64,000 nt of DNA from Sphagnum compactum (lineage: Eukaryota; Bryophyta; Sphagnopsida; Sphagnales). The stretch's first letter is position 1; each line of letters starts with the position of its first letter. Made by a program: the position numbers and the translations under genes. Below the pieces are notes generated by a model. It searched no databases and was not told the DNA's origin. It saw nothing but the letters and a program-made list of their open reading frames with translations. Location: assembly GCA_965153455.1 (NCBI GenBank), contig OZ234493.1:11646213-11710212 (forward strand). Direction: 5' to 3'. Of the stretch, positions 49,074 through 60,985 are shown one piece after another.

Positions 49074-50722
49074 GCCAGGAGATGATATATTTAGCTCATC
49101 TTCCTTAGAATACTCCCCATCCAGTGAATCATTTGACCAATTTTTTTCAACTCACAGGGATGATATCCAAGCGTTCTGTGCACTAGTTCAGTTGTTTTTC
49201 CATGGTCTGAATGTGGAACAACAAAGCTATTGTTTGAATGGCTGCAAGTGGCTGCTGTCGGAAACAGACAGATACAACCGACAGTTATGGTTAGGTTTGC
49301 TCCTTCCAGTCGACATATCTCCGAGTTAGTCTGTGTTCAGAGCAATCTTCACAGGATGATATCATTTTGTTGTATTCAGAGAGGAAGTGCAAGCTGACAG
49401 TGTGGTTAAAATTTGTACAGAATCAATTGACTTGTTGGACTCTGATGGTGGGTTTTTGATGGTTCAAAATTTTGAAGATCAGTGGACTTGTGAAGTAATG
49501 TTTCTTAACCAAGGATCACGGTCCAGGATACAGGTGCTATACGCTGAATCTCTGCTTTTTGACTTCTGTGCCAGAGTGTGTCACAGTTATTACACACATT
49601 TTTCATGGAAATGGAAGTTTCTCTCATAATGCAAAAATTTCAATGACATAGAAGGCAGGAGTATCTTAGACTGACCTTGATTACAGGTAAAGTGAAGCTC
49701 AGATTGCATCACCAAGCTACTTGCAGCAGCTTTGTAAAGAAACAGAAATAACCAAATCATATTTTCTTTCTGCTCCTTCCATTTTGTACATGATACTAGT
49801 GATCTGCAAAAAGCTCTAGAATGGTGCACACCAGTGATGTAAGTTCTGGGTATTTTTCTGCAAATGCTTATGTGTGAGATTTAGGAGTCGGGAACTTCAG
49901 CTATGATCAGATCAGACAATGGGTATGACTTTCACATTCTTGACTGCACAGAGGAAGAAAAACATGTCTTACAAAGAGTACCTTATGAAAGCTTACATAG
50001 ATGAATGAGAATTTGTTGACAACAATGTTTCTCAGTCTAGCTATGATTGGCAAAGAAATGGCAGGAGTACCACAAGAAAGCTTTTTGTTTGAAAATGTTG
50101 TGTTTCTGGTAAAGTGAGAAGAAGCAACGTGAAAATCCAAATTAAGAAAAATGGCTCAATAGAATCCATTTTGCACTAGAGAAAAACTTAGTTGAATCCT
50201 AAACAGTGTATTGTAAATAGTATAGAGTGAGGTATTCATTAAATGTCATCACATGGGCTGATCATTGCGACTACTGGCTTATAATATCTCTTTCTTGGCC
50301 TTTTAAAGAGAGCACTATATCTTGTGCATATTTACATTCATATTTTGCAACAGAACATGAGGCTACACTGCCCAAATTCATCCAAAAGTTGAGTTGATTT
50401 AAGAACCTAAACATTCAAAAACACAAATTTTTGGAAAAGCATGCTTTGTCCAGCGTGGGGCAGTTCTCCAATTTTTTAGACAACCTCGAGTCTGATTTTT
50501 TTGAAAATTTTGGAAATTAAATAACCTCTGGTTCCAGTTTTTTTTGAACATTTTCAGAGGAAAAAAAACACCTGTGGTTCTGATTATTTTGAAAAGTTTC
50601 AGAATCAAAGATCTTCAGCTTCCAATTTCTTTCAAACTGTCTCAAAGAAGACCCCATGGTTTTCATGAAATAACTGGCAAAGAACGAGCAGTTTTGTAGA
50701 AGGTTTATTTGATCAGTTCTTG
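49074..50722. other. 3' flank of the desaturase gene
   Basis: Probably 3' UTR for the first few hundred bases; the open frames at 49060-49329 and 49387-49629 have no domain. From about 50400 to 50650 a degenerate repeat of roughly 60 bp is visible, in which ctgattttttt/agttttttttgaa, a gaaaattt(tc)ag block and cctctggttc/cctgtggttc recur. Confidence 0.4.
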
Positions 50723-50834
50723 GATATCTTGAGAAGATTGATTATATATAAGAATCGGTTCTCAGATTTTTTTGAGTGGATATCTTGAGAAGATTGATTA
50801 TATATAAGAATCGGTTCTCAGATTTTTTTGAGTG
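50723..50834. repeat. Perfect tandem duplication of 56 bp
   Basis: Units 50723-50778 and 50779-50834 are identical (gatatcttgagaagattgat then tatataagaatcggttctca and gatttttttgagtg). A partial third, diverged unit follows (agatattttcagaagattgatcatat). Identity suggests recent slippage or unequal exchange. Confidence 0.97.
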
Positions 50835-52319
50835 GTTCTTAGATATTTTCAGAAGATTGATCATATATCACTGCAGTTATGTCAGAACTGTTTAACTGAA
50901 AAATCACAGGTTATATCAGGGCATCACTGGTTTTCTGATAACCACCCAACACTGGTTTTGTCAAGGATTTATTTTATACCATTCACCACAAACTATTTTT
51001 ATTACTGTAATATTTACGATTTTCCACAATTAATGTCACTGTATATATATACATATATATATATAGTTATATTTTAAGGCCACATGGCATAGATAATGTT
51101 GAAGTTCCAATGCTTTAAATATAGCTCAAATGTGCGAGTGTGATGGTGCAACAAGTAAAAACGTATTTTTGGGCACAAAAACATACAAAAATAAGTTCAT
51201 TGAAATATTTTGAATTTTATGGGACAATAGAGTGTTATTGAAGGAAAATATTAAACAAGCCTAAGATTGTAAATGTGTTAGGTATAGAAGTATTGTCACT
51301 ATAACATAACGTCACCAAAATAGGCCTTGCCTCCAAACCCCCATCCTCGTTCGTGTAACTGCCACATCTACACGTTACATAATACCTCCCATGTAACACG
51401 CGATGGTTGCGATGGCATCCATGGGATGAAAGGTACATTGACCATCGCATGTCATCTCATTGGATGGGCCAATGTAACATGCACCGATTTCAAAAAAAAT
51501 CGCGCAAATCAAGACTATCCAAATAGCCCCATGGTCTTAAACCTTAATGCAATGTAACAGTCCTTTGTGCCCACGTACCATCTCCATCGCTAGACCAACT
51601 TGAAGCTCCATCACCATTGTCCTGCAACTTCAAGCAACAATCAATTAGTTTATTGCACACCAATAATGCAAACAATTGAGTAATGTTCATTGTATCACAT
51701 TAGGTTCTTTAACATGCTTGGAGATTAATGCAATATGTTGAAGTACATGTAGTGGAGCTCTCATGAAACCTGTAGGAGCTTCAAGTGCAAGTGCAACACT
51801 ACTATTGAGGTAAGTTTTTTTTAGTGTTTGATGATGGCTATCAAATACTTGTCGAAATGCCTTCCTATAGTAGATAATGTGTTGCTAGGGTGTTCATGGA
51901 TTGCATGAAAGACTTCAATGAAAAAACGTTGTGTAATGCTTAAATGTTATTAGAGAAGTTGAAATTAAAGAGTTGAATGCAGATTTAATTGCAGTTCAAT
52001 TGTTACTTAGCTCTTCAATTGGATTTTGTTGTCTTCCTTTGAAAAATGTTGTTGTAACATGCTTAGGAGTTTTCTTTTGAGGTGAAAAGCATGGGAAGGA
52101 ATTTGTAGATGTGGAGGAGGAGTGATATGAACATGAAACTATTTAGAAACACAAAATTTCCTTTTTTATTCAACACATATCATAAGTTTAAGTCCCTGAT
52201 TCATGTGTTCCTGTTTGTTGCTTGTCACTTGTACATGTTGCAAAATGTTCTAGCAAAGAATAAGGCATTTATATTTTGGATTCATGTTATGATCTGACCT
52301 GGGTATTGTTTCTGGTGTT
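50835..52319. other. Intergenic, no gene seen
   Basis: Contains an (AT)n run at 51040-51064. The stretch 51300-51500 has recurring gtaac/gttac and gatgg/ccatc words in both orientations but no clean terminal repeats. Confidence 0.35.
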
Positions 52320-54710
52320 AGGTGTTGCAATGGTTGGAAAGAACATGGATAGTGAACCCGGGAGCACAATGTTGTCTATAGAAGGCAAAAAAGACTTAAT
52401 TGTTTAGGGTTTGGTTCAATATTATGTCAATCTAGGGTACAGGAAATTTGTGGAGCAATTTGTTACACCTTAGCTTTATAATGAACTAAAAGTGGAGTTT
52501 GTAGCAATAAAGGTAAGTATTATATATCACTATCCATATTTGTTTAAGTTATAACAAGTGGGTGGCTAGTTACAGTGTCATGGTTCAACATGTTGAACAT
52601 GAAGATGTTTGCCCAAGTTATTAATATTTAGAAACATGTCGGCATGTCAAGTAACACCTAAGGATAGTGACAAAACATCAACATGTTATCTACATCTATT
52701 GTGGTGGAGAATGACCTAGTAAGCAAATGCTTTCGAAACACTGACACAAAGGCTGCAACAAAGCACATTTCATCCAAACTCAGGTAAACATGTTCAATTG
52801 CCAATGTACCCCAACTTCAAGTTTGCCCAAAAAACCAAAAAACTAAAACACATGCTCGTTGATGAGAAATCAACTTCTCGCTTGCTAATTAAAAGCCAAG
52901 CAAAAATCGACAAGGAGCAAGATTCAAAATTTATAACTAAAACAATCATTAGGTGGGTGTGTTCATTCAAAACACTCCATGGATTAAAACCATGTGTAAG
53001 GTATGATGCAAAACACCGCAAGTCCACTTCCATTGCAAATGGACTTGAAGCATCAAAGGAAGAGCTTGCGGTTGATGGAAAGCAAAAGAAATGGTCAAAA
53101 CCATTGGAAAAAAAAAAAGGAACGATCACCCAAAGATATTACTTGATGTTGTCAAGGAGGGAAGTAGTGCCAATAGCCAACAAATGATAAGGAAACAAAT
53201 TGGAACTGAAACCAAAAAACCTTACAAAGGGTAAGCTCGAAAAAGATTAAGGAAGGTGGTTGGATGGGTGGTTGACAAATTTCACAGCATAGTTGAACAA
53301 GTCAATGGGTATACATCTACTCCAACCTTTACATCCCCATCCAAAGATCAACATTCTGATGGGCTTCATGTTATAGAAATATAAGGCACTAAAAAGGTTG
53401 GACAACCTAGCGTGCATACGGATTTGGAAACCTCAAGGTTGAAGTAGCTTTAAGCTACAAACTAGATTATAACGTGGCATCTGGTATAAAAGTGAAGTTG
53501 CATTATGACATGGCATCTTGTCCATGTGACACATCATCTTGGAAGTTAGTGACAACTTCCAATTCTCCTTCTATTGATCTCATAGAAGAATTCTCATCCA
53601 AGGAGTTAGGGTTACTTGAAGCTAAATGCAAAGATGTGTTGGTCTCTATACAAACAAAAGCAGAACAAATGGTTACCATGAATTGGCAGCCACCTCCTCG
53701 ACCTCCTTCTTTCTTGAAACATGTCCCTAGTCTTTTTGTGTTGTTGCCATACATGTTACGTCACTATGACTAGGAGAAGGATACTATTGATGGATTCAAA
53801 TCCATATTGCAACAATACAAGTTTGAAGATGACAAATGGAACGCTCGGGTTGAAGACATATTTATGTTTTCATATGGGAGCTGGTCATTTGCATAATCAA
53901 TAAAAGAATTACATTTACATTTTGAGTTTAATCATTTGTTATGTTTTTTCATGTACCAACTCTTTTGTAGGGTTTAACTTTTAACTTGTTGTATATTGGC
54001 TACAAAAATTAAATCAATGTAGCAACAATGTTAAAAATTCCACCACTTTGTGTGTCGAGCGTGTCCGCAATTGGGCTACTATGGATGAAGAATTTGAAGC
54101 ACTGCTAGAATATGTTGAGCACCAACTTCTAAACAAAGTAATCATGGGTCTAGAAGCAACCTAGAAGGATAGAAGGGCTCAAAAATTTGAGGAATACATA
54201 AAGAAGAAAATGCAAGATTGGGAAACTAGGGTGGTTCTTTGCATGGAACAGATTACCTGGGGATGGCATCTTATGTACCACATTTTTTGTGGTGTCTCGC
54301 TTCTACAAAGTGTTTTGCCACCATTCCCATGGGCACACAACAAAGAAAAGGCAAGGACTATAATGGCAACAATTTGTAATATGTAGAAAGCAAAATGGAT
54401 ATGGCAAACATTGGGGAGTGTACAAATTCTAAAAATGTTCATGTTTGCACGAGGTTTGCAACTAGCTCTATGTCATGCTATTAAGGGAGGGAACAAGGAC
54501 AACATATCGGAATGGATTGGACTAGGCTTCAACTCTCGGCCATGGGTTCCAATCAAAAGGATGTTACATGAAGAAGGGTTTTTTTTGTTTACAAGTTGTA
54601 CGAATGTTTCTTCATGCCAAGAATGGAGGCAACATGTGGAATTGGCATTTGAATTGCTCAAATGTCCAATTACTGAATGGTGGGATGAGTACATTAGCTA
54701 GATACAAAAT
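52320..54710 (+). other. Unrecognised decayed coding-like region
   Basis: A run of plus-strand open frames interrupted by stops: 52798-53187 (129 residues, Lys-rich, with KTIIRWVCSFKTLHGLKPC), 53474-53773, and 54411-54701 (with ARGLQLALCHAIKGGN, EWIGLGFNSRPWVPIKRM and ELLKCPITEWWDEYIS). Shorter readable pieces lie between (MDEEFEALLEYVEHQLLNK near 54080). Composition looks protein-like but I recognise no family. It could be a dead gene or the coding part of an unidentified transposon. Confidence 0.35.
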
Positions 54711-54910
54711 GTGCAATTACGAGTAATGTAGACAATGGCAATGGTGAACAAACCCAAAAACGTTGAGGCATGGCAATAGTAGGACACTGTGCCTCAAGAC
54801 AATTGCTTGCAATAACGCGTCATTAGTTGGCTGAAATTCATAGAAAATCATGATTGTGGTTGGATTGTGATGGTGGTATTACAAATCATTTGTAAAGTTT
54901 ACACTTGTTT

Positions 54911-55007
54911 GTGATGTAGTTACTAGGAATTTAAAATAAAGTTACATTTATAAAATTTGCACAATGCTGTGATGCAGGTACTAGGATTTGTAAATAAAAT
55001 TACATTC
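54911..55007. repeat. Imperfect tandem duplication, period ~59 bp
   Basis: gtgatgtagttactaggaat with ttaaaataaagttacatt (54911-54948) recurs as gtgatgcaggtactaggatt with tgtaaataaaattacatt (54970-55007). Non-coding. Confidence 0.75.
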
Positions 55008-55079
55008 AAGTTTAGTGAAGTTAAATTTAGAAAGAAGTTGTAATTCAGTATATTGAGAAATCCAAGTTCAATCATCTTC

Positions 55080-56650
55080 CTTGTGGATGTGAAACAACAC
55101 CATCAATGTTCATTGGACATCATATAACTCATTTTTTTTTATCATGCATTCTATGCTTTTAAGACTCCTATATTTTACAATCACCATAATCATGAAGGCG
55201 ATGTCACATGACGTTCTACAATTAACCATTTCCCCTCTTGTTTATTTCCATCCATTGTAAATGACATTCACATCATAGGCCCCCCCTTAATTGTATCATA
55301 TACATATGGGCATTTCCAAACTGAACTTCGTGCGATAAGTCTTTGTATCTAACCTTAAAAATGTGTAACATGGTCCCCCTTTAACCTACCACCTAACTTC
55401 GACACCCTATTTGAAAGAATTCAAGTATTGGGGGTTCGATTGGGCACCTCGTCATTCGCATCATGTTTCATCAAATATGCCTTATTAAAGGATGTTTGAC
55501 ATGTCAACCTTTTCCTTAGAATGGGTGATGTTAAAGTAACTTTTGTAATTCTAACTCATTGCTTTGTGTAATGACCATCATATTTATTATAATGCACATT
55601 TCCTTCTTCCCCCTTCATAAAATCCTTTGTTTCATTTGACTGTTCCCTTCAAATGTTTGGATGCCTTTTGGGTCTAAGATTCTTTAATATCCCATAAAGA
55701 TTTTTAGCCCATAAACAAGCCTATTTCCCAATAGCTTTGGTGGCATCATGCTCATACTAATAACCACCATTGCCTTAATATCTTATTTAAGGTGTTGGGC
55801 CCTTGTAGCTTCAATCATAGCTGCTAGGTTTACGGTCAATCAACATCCCTTCGTTTTAAAACCTTAGCATGAATTGACAACATTTTTTTTTTCCCACAAC
55901 ACCTCAAGGTGGTTTGTGATCTTCTAAATATTGCCCTTAGTTTGCACGTGTCTTCTTCCTTTTGAAATACTCATTGGGCAACAAAATATTTGATTTTAGA
56001 ACTCCATTTCGGAGCATTTGCACCATCATGCCCTTTCCAACATGCTTTTTGATAGGATATATAAAGCCCATCATGCTCGAATTTTATCATGTTTTGGCCA
56101 TGGGGTGAGTGTTTTTCTTACATCTCTACCTGTTTTTTTAACCTTTCAATTATCTTCCCTAGTTTTCTTCACAATGTTTCGAACATATTTTGGATATCCC
56201 ACATTTTTCAATTTTAGATATCCTTTTAATGTGTGTACACACATCCCATTGACCTTATGTGATCCACTTTTTACATTGCGCCCATGGCAATGAACACATA
56301 GGAACCCATGATGTAATTTGCGACATTTTTTACCATTGCACAAGATGTTGGCTTCCACATGGGATGAAAACAATTACTTATGCTTCAACCACTTTCAACT
56401 CCTCTTGTTGACAAGTTGACATTGTCTTCACCAAAGATGGAATTCACATTTTAGTTAACATTGTCATTGCTGACCCAATGTAAGTGGATTTAGTTCTCTG
56501 ATGTTGTGTAACTCAAGGATTTGTTGCCTTCGATATAGTTCAAACCAAAGAAAAAGAATATTGTGATTGACACCCCACTAATCAATTCCTCCTTTTTACA
56601 ATTGAAATATTTGGATGTTTACACAATTATGCCAATGCCATTTGGAGCTT
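55080..56650 (+). mobile_element. Decayed reverse-transcriptase element, copy C
   Basis: Same family as copies A and B. HAFYAFKTPIFYNHHNHEGD lies at 55140-55200. SIVNDIHIIGP near 55255 stands where an ADD-type catalytic motif is expected, with Asp residues lost. CVTWSPFNLPPNFD lies near 55368 and VLGVRLGTSSFASCFIK near 55425-55475. RMGDVKVTF lies near 55520 and ILTHCFV near 55550. Stops occur between them. The tail near 56400-56650 resembles the tail of copy A (caattcctcc/ggagcttcaaaa blocks). It retains a middle section that is poorly preserved in A and absent from B. Confidence 0.7.
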
Positions 56651-57163
56651 CAAAAGGCTTAAAAGCCTTTCTCTTTTTGTTTTAATCACTTTTTTTGATA
56701 AAAAACTTGAGTTACATTGCAAAGGATGGAAGCATCCTCCATATTAAATTGGTTGATAGGAGTAGGTCTAGTTACTTTTTGACTTCCACCCCTTGAGAAC
56801 ACACCCCCAATCGCCATGACTACTGACCTATTAGAGGCGGTTGGGTGTTGAGATGGAGAGATTTTGAAATCTAGTTGGTGCTAGCCTGACATCGTTTAAA
56901 ATTCTCCCATTCTTTTTTCCGTTTTTTCCTCCTCTTTCATTTGGGCCAGAGAGAATTAACAGCCACCAATGCACCAGTTGGCCGTTCTGTCCACTGGATG
57001 GGTTGTGTTTTTTCATTCGGCGCCGGATGGGGCTCATCACAGTCGATTTCTTTTTGCTGCTGACCACTGTACTTTTTCTTTTTTTTCTTGCTCGTTTTTC
57101 CTTGGACCTGACCTCACACATAGCTACCCTGCTCACTTTTCTACCCTGTTCACTTTTCTACCT
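56651..57163. other. Intergenic, no gene seen
   Basis: Open frames at 56831-57136 (minus) and 56969-57193 (plus) lie in T/C-rich sequence and have no domain. Confidence 0.35.
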
Positions 57164-57330
57164 AGCTACTGTACTCACCACCTACCCTACTAACCTGGCT
57201 ACTGTATTCACCACCTACCCTACTAACCTGGCTACTGTACTCATCACCTACCCTACTAACCTAGCTACTGTACTTACCACCTACCCTACTAACCTAGCTA
57301 CCCTATTAATTACATACCCTACCCTAAAAA
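57164..57330. repeat. 33-bp tandem repeat (gctactgtactcaccaccta-type)
   Basis: About five units of gctactgtactcaccacct followed by accctactaacctg. One frame reads TNLATVLTTYP repeatedly because 33 is a multiple of three; it is not a gene. A further partial block of the same repeat is at 57535-57600. Confidence 0.9.
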
Positions 57331-57530
57331 CCTTACCCTAAATGCAATACCTGCATTTTGGGCCATTTCGAAAGTACGCATGTGGGGTTCAAGCTTTCTT
57401 TATACAAAGATCCTACCCTAAATGCAATACCTGCATTTTGGGCCATTTCGAAAGTACGCATGTGGGCTTTTAGCATCTTTATATGAAGATCATACCCTAA
57501 ATGCAATACTTGCATTTTGGGTCACATCAC
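57331..57530. repeat. ~80-bp satellite, block 1
   Basis: Monomers start at about 57340, 57420 and 57498. Each contains accctaaatgcaatacctgc, then attttgggccatttcgaaag, tacgcatgtggg and a ctttatacgaagatc-like end. ccctaaa is the telomere word, and aaatgca-atacc-tgcattt is a small palindrome present in each monomer. Confidence 0.9.
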
Positions 57531-57600
57531 TAACCAAGCTACTGTACTAACCACCTACCCTACTAACCTAGCTATTCTATTAATTACGTACCCTACTAAC

Positions 57601-58039
57601 TTAATCATTAGGTTTAGGGTTGAGACACATAAATTAATTGATAAGTTTTTCATAAATGTATAATAATTAATTTAAAGTAAGCTAAATTTGGGGGGAAAAT
57701 TTTAGGGTTTACACACATGTGAAGTAATACAATTGCATTTTATACCTTCTTCAAAAAGAATGGAAAAATTAGGTTGAAAAATCACACAAAGGTAAAAGAC
57801 ATATCTTCTTTTTTGGTTTTGTACGAAATTTATTTGATTATTTCTAAAGATTAACATATTTTCTTTCAGTTAATAAATATTTATAATTAAAAACCTTTGA
57901 ATTTTGGTTTCTAAATTTTTTCCTATGTTCTTTTAAATTTGGTTATTTTGCATTATATGATTTGTATAGTTTATATAGTTTTTTGGGTTTAGGGCATATA
58001 TCACTAATTCTTCTTTTTGTTAGGGTTTGTATAGTTAGG
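57601..58039. other. AT-rich spacer in the satellite region
   Basis: Holds a ttggggggaaaattttagggtt-type stretch at 57687-57710 that recurs at 58620 and 59395, so the spacer is itself part of a longer repeat. No gene. Confidence 0.5.
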
Positions 58040-58255
58040 GTTTATATGAAGATCCCACCCTAAATGCAATACCTGCATTTTGGGGCACACAAAAAATACA
58101 CATGTGGGGTTTAAGCATCTTTATACGAAGATCCTACCCTAAATGCAATACCTGCAATTTGGGCCACTCCGAAAGGACGCATATAGGGTTTAAGCTTCTT
58201 TATATGAAGATCCTACCCTAAATGCAATACCTACATTTTGGGGCACACAAAAATA
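58040..58255. repeat. ~80-bp satellite, block 2
   Basis: Three diverged monomers with the same accctaaatgcaatacctgc core at about 58057, 58137 and 58215, with ggggcacacaaaaa replacing the ggccatttcgaaag part in two of them. Confidence 0.9.
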
Positions 58256-58744
58256 ATTAATTAATTTCAAATTAATATGCTAACAAAGGTGTGTATAGAG
58301 GTTAGCGTTGTTGATTAGGAGTTCCATGATTCTTACTTCGTTTCATGAATTTGAAAAGAGGTTGTATTGTTTGTGGATCAAATAATACGATGACAATTGT
58401 GATCAAACTTATCTTGGTGTAGGAATTTTTCATGAAAAAGCTAAACTTACAATCTATAACATGGAATAATTATCTTAAATAGTGATTTCAATAACTTATT
58501 AAAACAAAAATATACTTCAGTTAATTAATCAAATATCAAATTAATCAATCTGATTTTTGATAATTATTCATCTAAATTATTTGATAATAAATTAATTATC
58601 AGAAATATTTTATATTAAATTGGGGGGAAATTTTTGGGTTTAGATATATGTGACACAATACAATCTCGTTCTATATTTTCTTCAAAGAGATTGAGAAAAT
58701 GAGGTTGGAGTTATCACACAAATGTAATTAACAAACTTTATGTG
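58256..58744. other. AT-rich spacer in the satellite region
   Basis: Very A/T-rich, no gene. The stretch near 58610-58730 (ttggggggaaatttttggg, then gagattgagaaaatgaggtt) recurs at 59393-59520. Confidence 0.45.
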
Positions 58745-59020
58745 AAAACCCAACCCTGAATGCGATACAAAGTTTGTTGAGATCAAAAATAAACCAGCAA
58801 CTATTATGAGACCTATATGCGAGTATTGCAAGAGATGCCAAAAAAAACCAGCAGCTATTATGGGAACTATATGCGGGTATTGCAACGAATGTTATAAAAA
58901 CCCAACGAATACCATGGATCGATATGCGGGTATTGCAACGAATGAAGAATGTCAGCAACTATTCAGTTGGTAAAAGTAAGTACGGGTGTAGGTATTGCAA
59001 CGAAACCCCAAAATTCTAGT
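58745..59020. repeat. ~55-60-bp repeat around tatgcgggtattgcaacgaatg, block 1
   Basis: Units contain ccagcaactattatgggacc then tatatgcgggtattgcaa(c)ga and atg(aa)aaa. The same repeat returns at 61375-61690. Open frames read across it by chance. Confidence 0.85.
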
Positions 59021-59149
59021 TGGTAAAGGTAAGTATAAGTCTGAAGTTGAAATGAAAAAACAAACCTAAATGTAATACCCACGTTTGAAAAAACCCCATC
59101 TAAATGGTTTGGATACCCTTAAGTGAAGACCTAGCCCTAAACACAATAT

Positions 59150-59335
59150 GCATATGCAAAGTCACTTTGAAATAACCCAACCCTAAATGCAATACCTGCA
59201 ATTTGGGTCATTCCTAAAGGACGCATGTAAGGTTTAAGCTTTCTTTATACGAAGATCTTACCCTAAATGCAATACCTGCATTTTGGGTCATGTCGAAAGT
59301 ACGCATGTGGGATTTAGGCTTATCTATTAATTATT
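59150..59335. repeat. ~80-bp satellite, block 3
   Basis: Two to three monomers with the accctaaatgcaatacctgc core at about 59180 and 59260, and acgcatgt(a/g)(a/g)g after it. Preceded by a weaker copy near 59060-59150. Confidence 0.9.
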
Positions 59336-59818
59336 TAATTATATGACAAATTTTATTGATAATTCATTAATTATCATAAATATTTTATATTAAATTGGGG
59401 GGAAAATTTTAGGGTTTAGACATATGTGAAACAATACAATTGCATTCTATATCTTCCTGAAAGAGATTGGGAAAATTAGGTTGGAGTTATCACACAAAGG
59501 TAAAAAACAAACCTTATGTGAAAACCTAACCCTAAATGCAATACAAAGTTTGTGAAGATCAAAAAATAAAAAGTTCAAGCTTAAATATTTTTCAAAGATG
59601 TTCATATTTTTTTTCCCCTTTTAAAGTTGTATATTCATACTAAAAACGTAAATATAAAGTCTTTAATTTAATGAGATTTTAAATTGTGTTAAAAAAAAAT
59701 CAAAACACATAATAATGGTTTAAATATTGGTCCAAATATATTGTTATTTATAAAACCTAATACATAAATAATGATATTATGGAATTATATTGTTGATCCA
59801 TTTTCAATACATATAATA
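59336..59818. other. AT-rich spacer in the satellite region
   Basis: Repeats the 58610-58730 spacer (ttggggggaaaattttaggg, ggttggagttatcacacaaa), then A/T-rich DNA. No gene. Confidence 0.45.
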
Positions 59819-60692
59819 TTTTAGGGGTTTAGGGTTTAGGGTTGGGTTTTCACAGGTTAAGGTTGGGTAAACCCTAAAACCCTAAACCCTACAAATATTA
59901 ATAGTAAATAAAATAAATCTACTATGCATTATAGAGGGTTTAGGTTTAAGGTTTAGGGTTTAGGTTTAAGTTTAGGGTTTAGATTTAGGGTTTAAGGTTA
60001 AGGTTTAGGTTTAAATTTAGGGTTTAGGTTTAAGTTTAGGGTTTAGATTTAAGGTTTAGGGTTTAGGTTTAAGTTTAGGGTTTAGGGTTAGATTTAGGGT
60101 TTAGGGGTTTAGGGTATAAGTTAGGGTTTAGATTTAGGGTTTAAGGTTAAGGTTTAGGGTTTAGGTTTAGATTTAGGGTTTACGGTTTAGGGGTTTAGGG
60201 TTTAAGTTAGGGTTTAGATTTAGGGTTTAAGTTAGGGTTTAGATTTAGGGTTTAAGGTTTAGGTTTAGGTTTAAGGTTTAGGGTTTAGGTTTAGATTTAG
60301 GGTTTAGGTTTAAGGTTTAGGGTTTAAGTTAGGGTTTAGATTTAGGGTTTAAGGTTAAGGTTTAGGTTTAAGTTTAGGGTTTAGGTTTAGATTTAGGTTT
60401 TAGGGTTTAGGCGTTTAGGGTTTAAGTTAGGGCTTAGATTTAGCGTTTAAGGTTAAGGTTTAGGTTTAAGTTTAGGGTTTAGGTTTAGATTTAGGGTTTA
60501 GGTTTAAGGTTTAGGGTTTAGGTTTAGATTTAGGGTTTAGGTTTAAGGTTTAGGGTTTAGGTTTAGATTTAGGGTTTAGGTTTAAGGTTTAGGGTTTAAG
60601 TTAGGGTTTAGATTTAGGGTTTAAGGTTTAGGGTTTAGGTTTAGGTTTTGGGTTTAGGGTTTAGGTTTAGGGTTTAGGTTTAGGATACTGAT
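59819..60692. repeat. Degenerate interstitial telomeric array (TTTAGGG type)
   Basis: About 870 bp of TTTAGGG, TTTAGG, TTTAAGG and TTTAGATTTAGGG words, nearly all on the plus strand. A reversed patch (taaaccctaaaaccctaaac) lies at 59868-59890, and a ~50-bp non-telomeric spacer follows it at about 59893-59935. A 39-bp higher-order unit is visible: gtttagatttagggtttagg recurs at 60483, 60522 and 60561. The plant-type motif is clear; degeneration shows it is internal, not an active chromosome end. Confidence 0.95.
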
Positions 60693-60761
60693 AATGATGT
60701 TGCAAAAGCTGCTATTGTGGCTACAAAGAAAAGTGATTGGTCTTAAGTGCGCACCTACCGG

Positions 60762-60803
60762 CTAAGTACGCACACTCCTCCCAGGTTCAAGTTGCGTACT
60801 TAG
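60762..60803. repeat. 11-bp inverted repeat
   Basis: ctaagtacgca (60762-60772) is the exact inverse of tgcgtacttag (60793-60803), loop 20 nt. It sits directly after the telomeric array. Confidence 0.6.
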
Positions 60804-60814
60804 GCAGGAGGCTA

Positions 60815-60985
60815 TTGTACGCATGTGGGTTTAAGCATCTTTATACGAAAATCCTACCCTAAATGCAATACCTGCACTTTGGGTCACACAAAAAATACGC
60901 ATGTGGGGTTTAAGCCTTTTTTAAATGAAGATCTTACCCTAAATGCAATACCTGCATTTAGGGTCACTCTAAAATAATTAGTTAA
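60815..60985. repeat. ~80-bp satellite, block 4
   Basis: Two monomers with accctaaatgcaatacctgc at about 60855 and 60935, with gggtcaca and acgcatgtggggtttaagc. This places the satellite on both sides of the telomeric array. Confidence 0.9.

Noticed and set aside
49060-49629. Two open frames after the desaturase stop
   Set aside because: Lie in the likely 3' UTR; no splice signal is needed to end the desaturase and no family resemblance is seen.
57003-57341. 112-residue frame with TNLATVLTTYP repeats
   Set aside because: Artefact of a 33-bp satellite whose length is a multiple of three.
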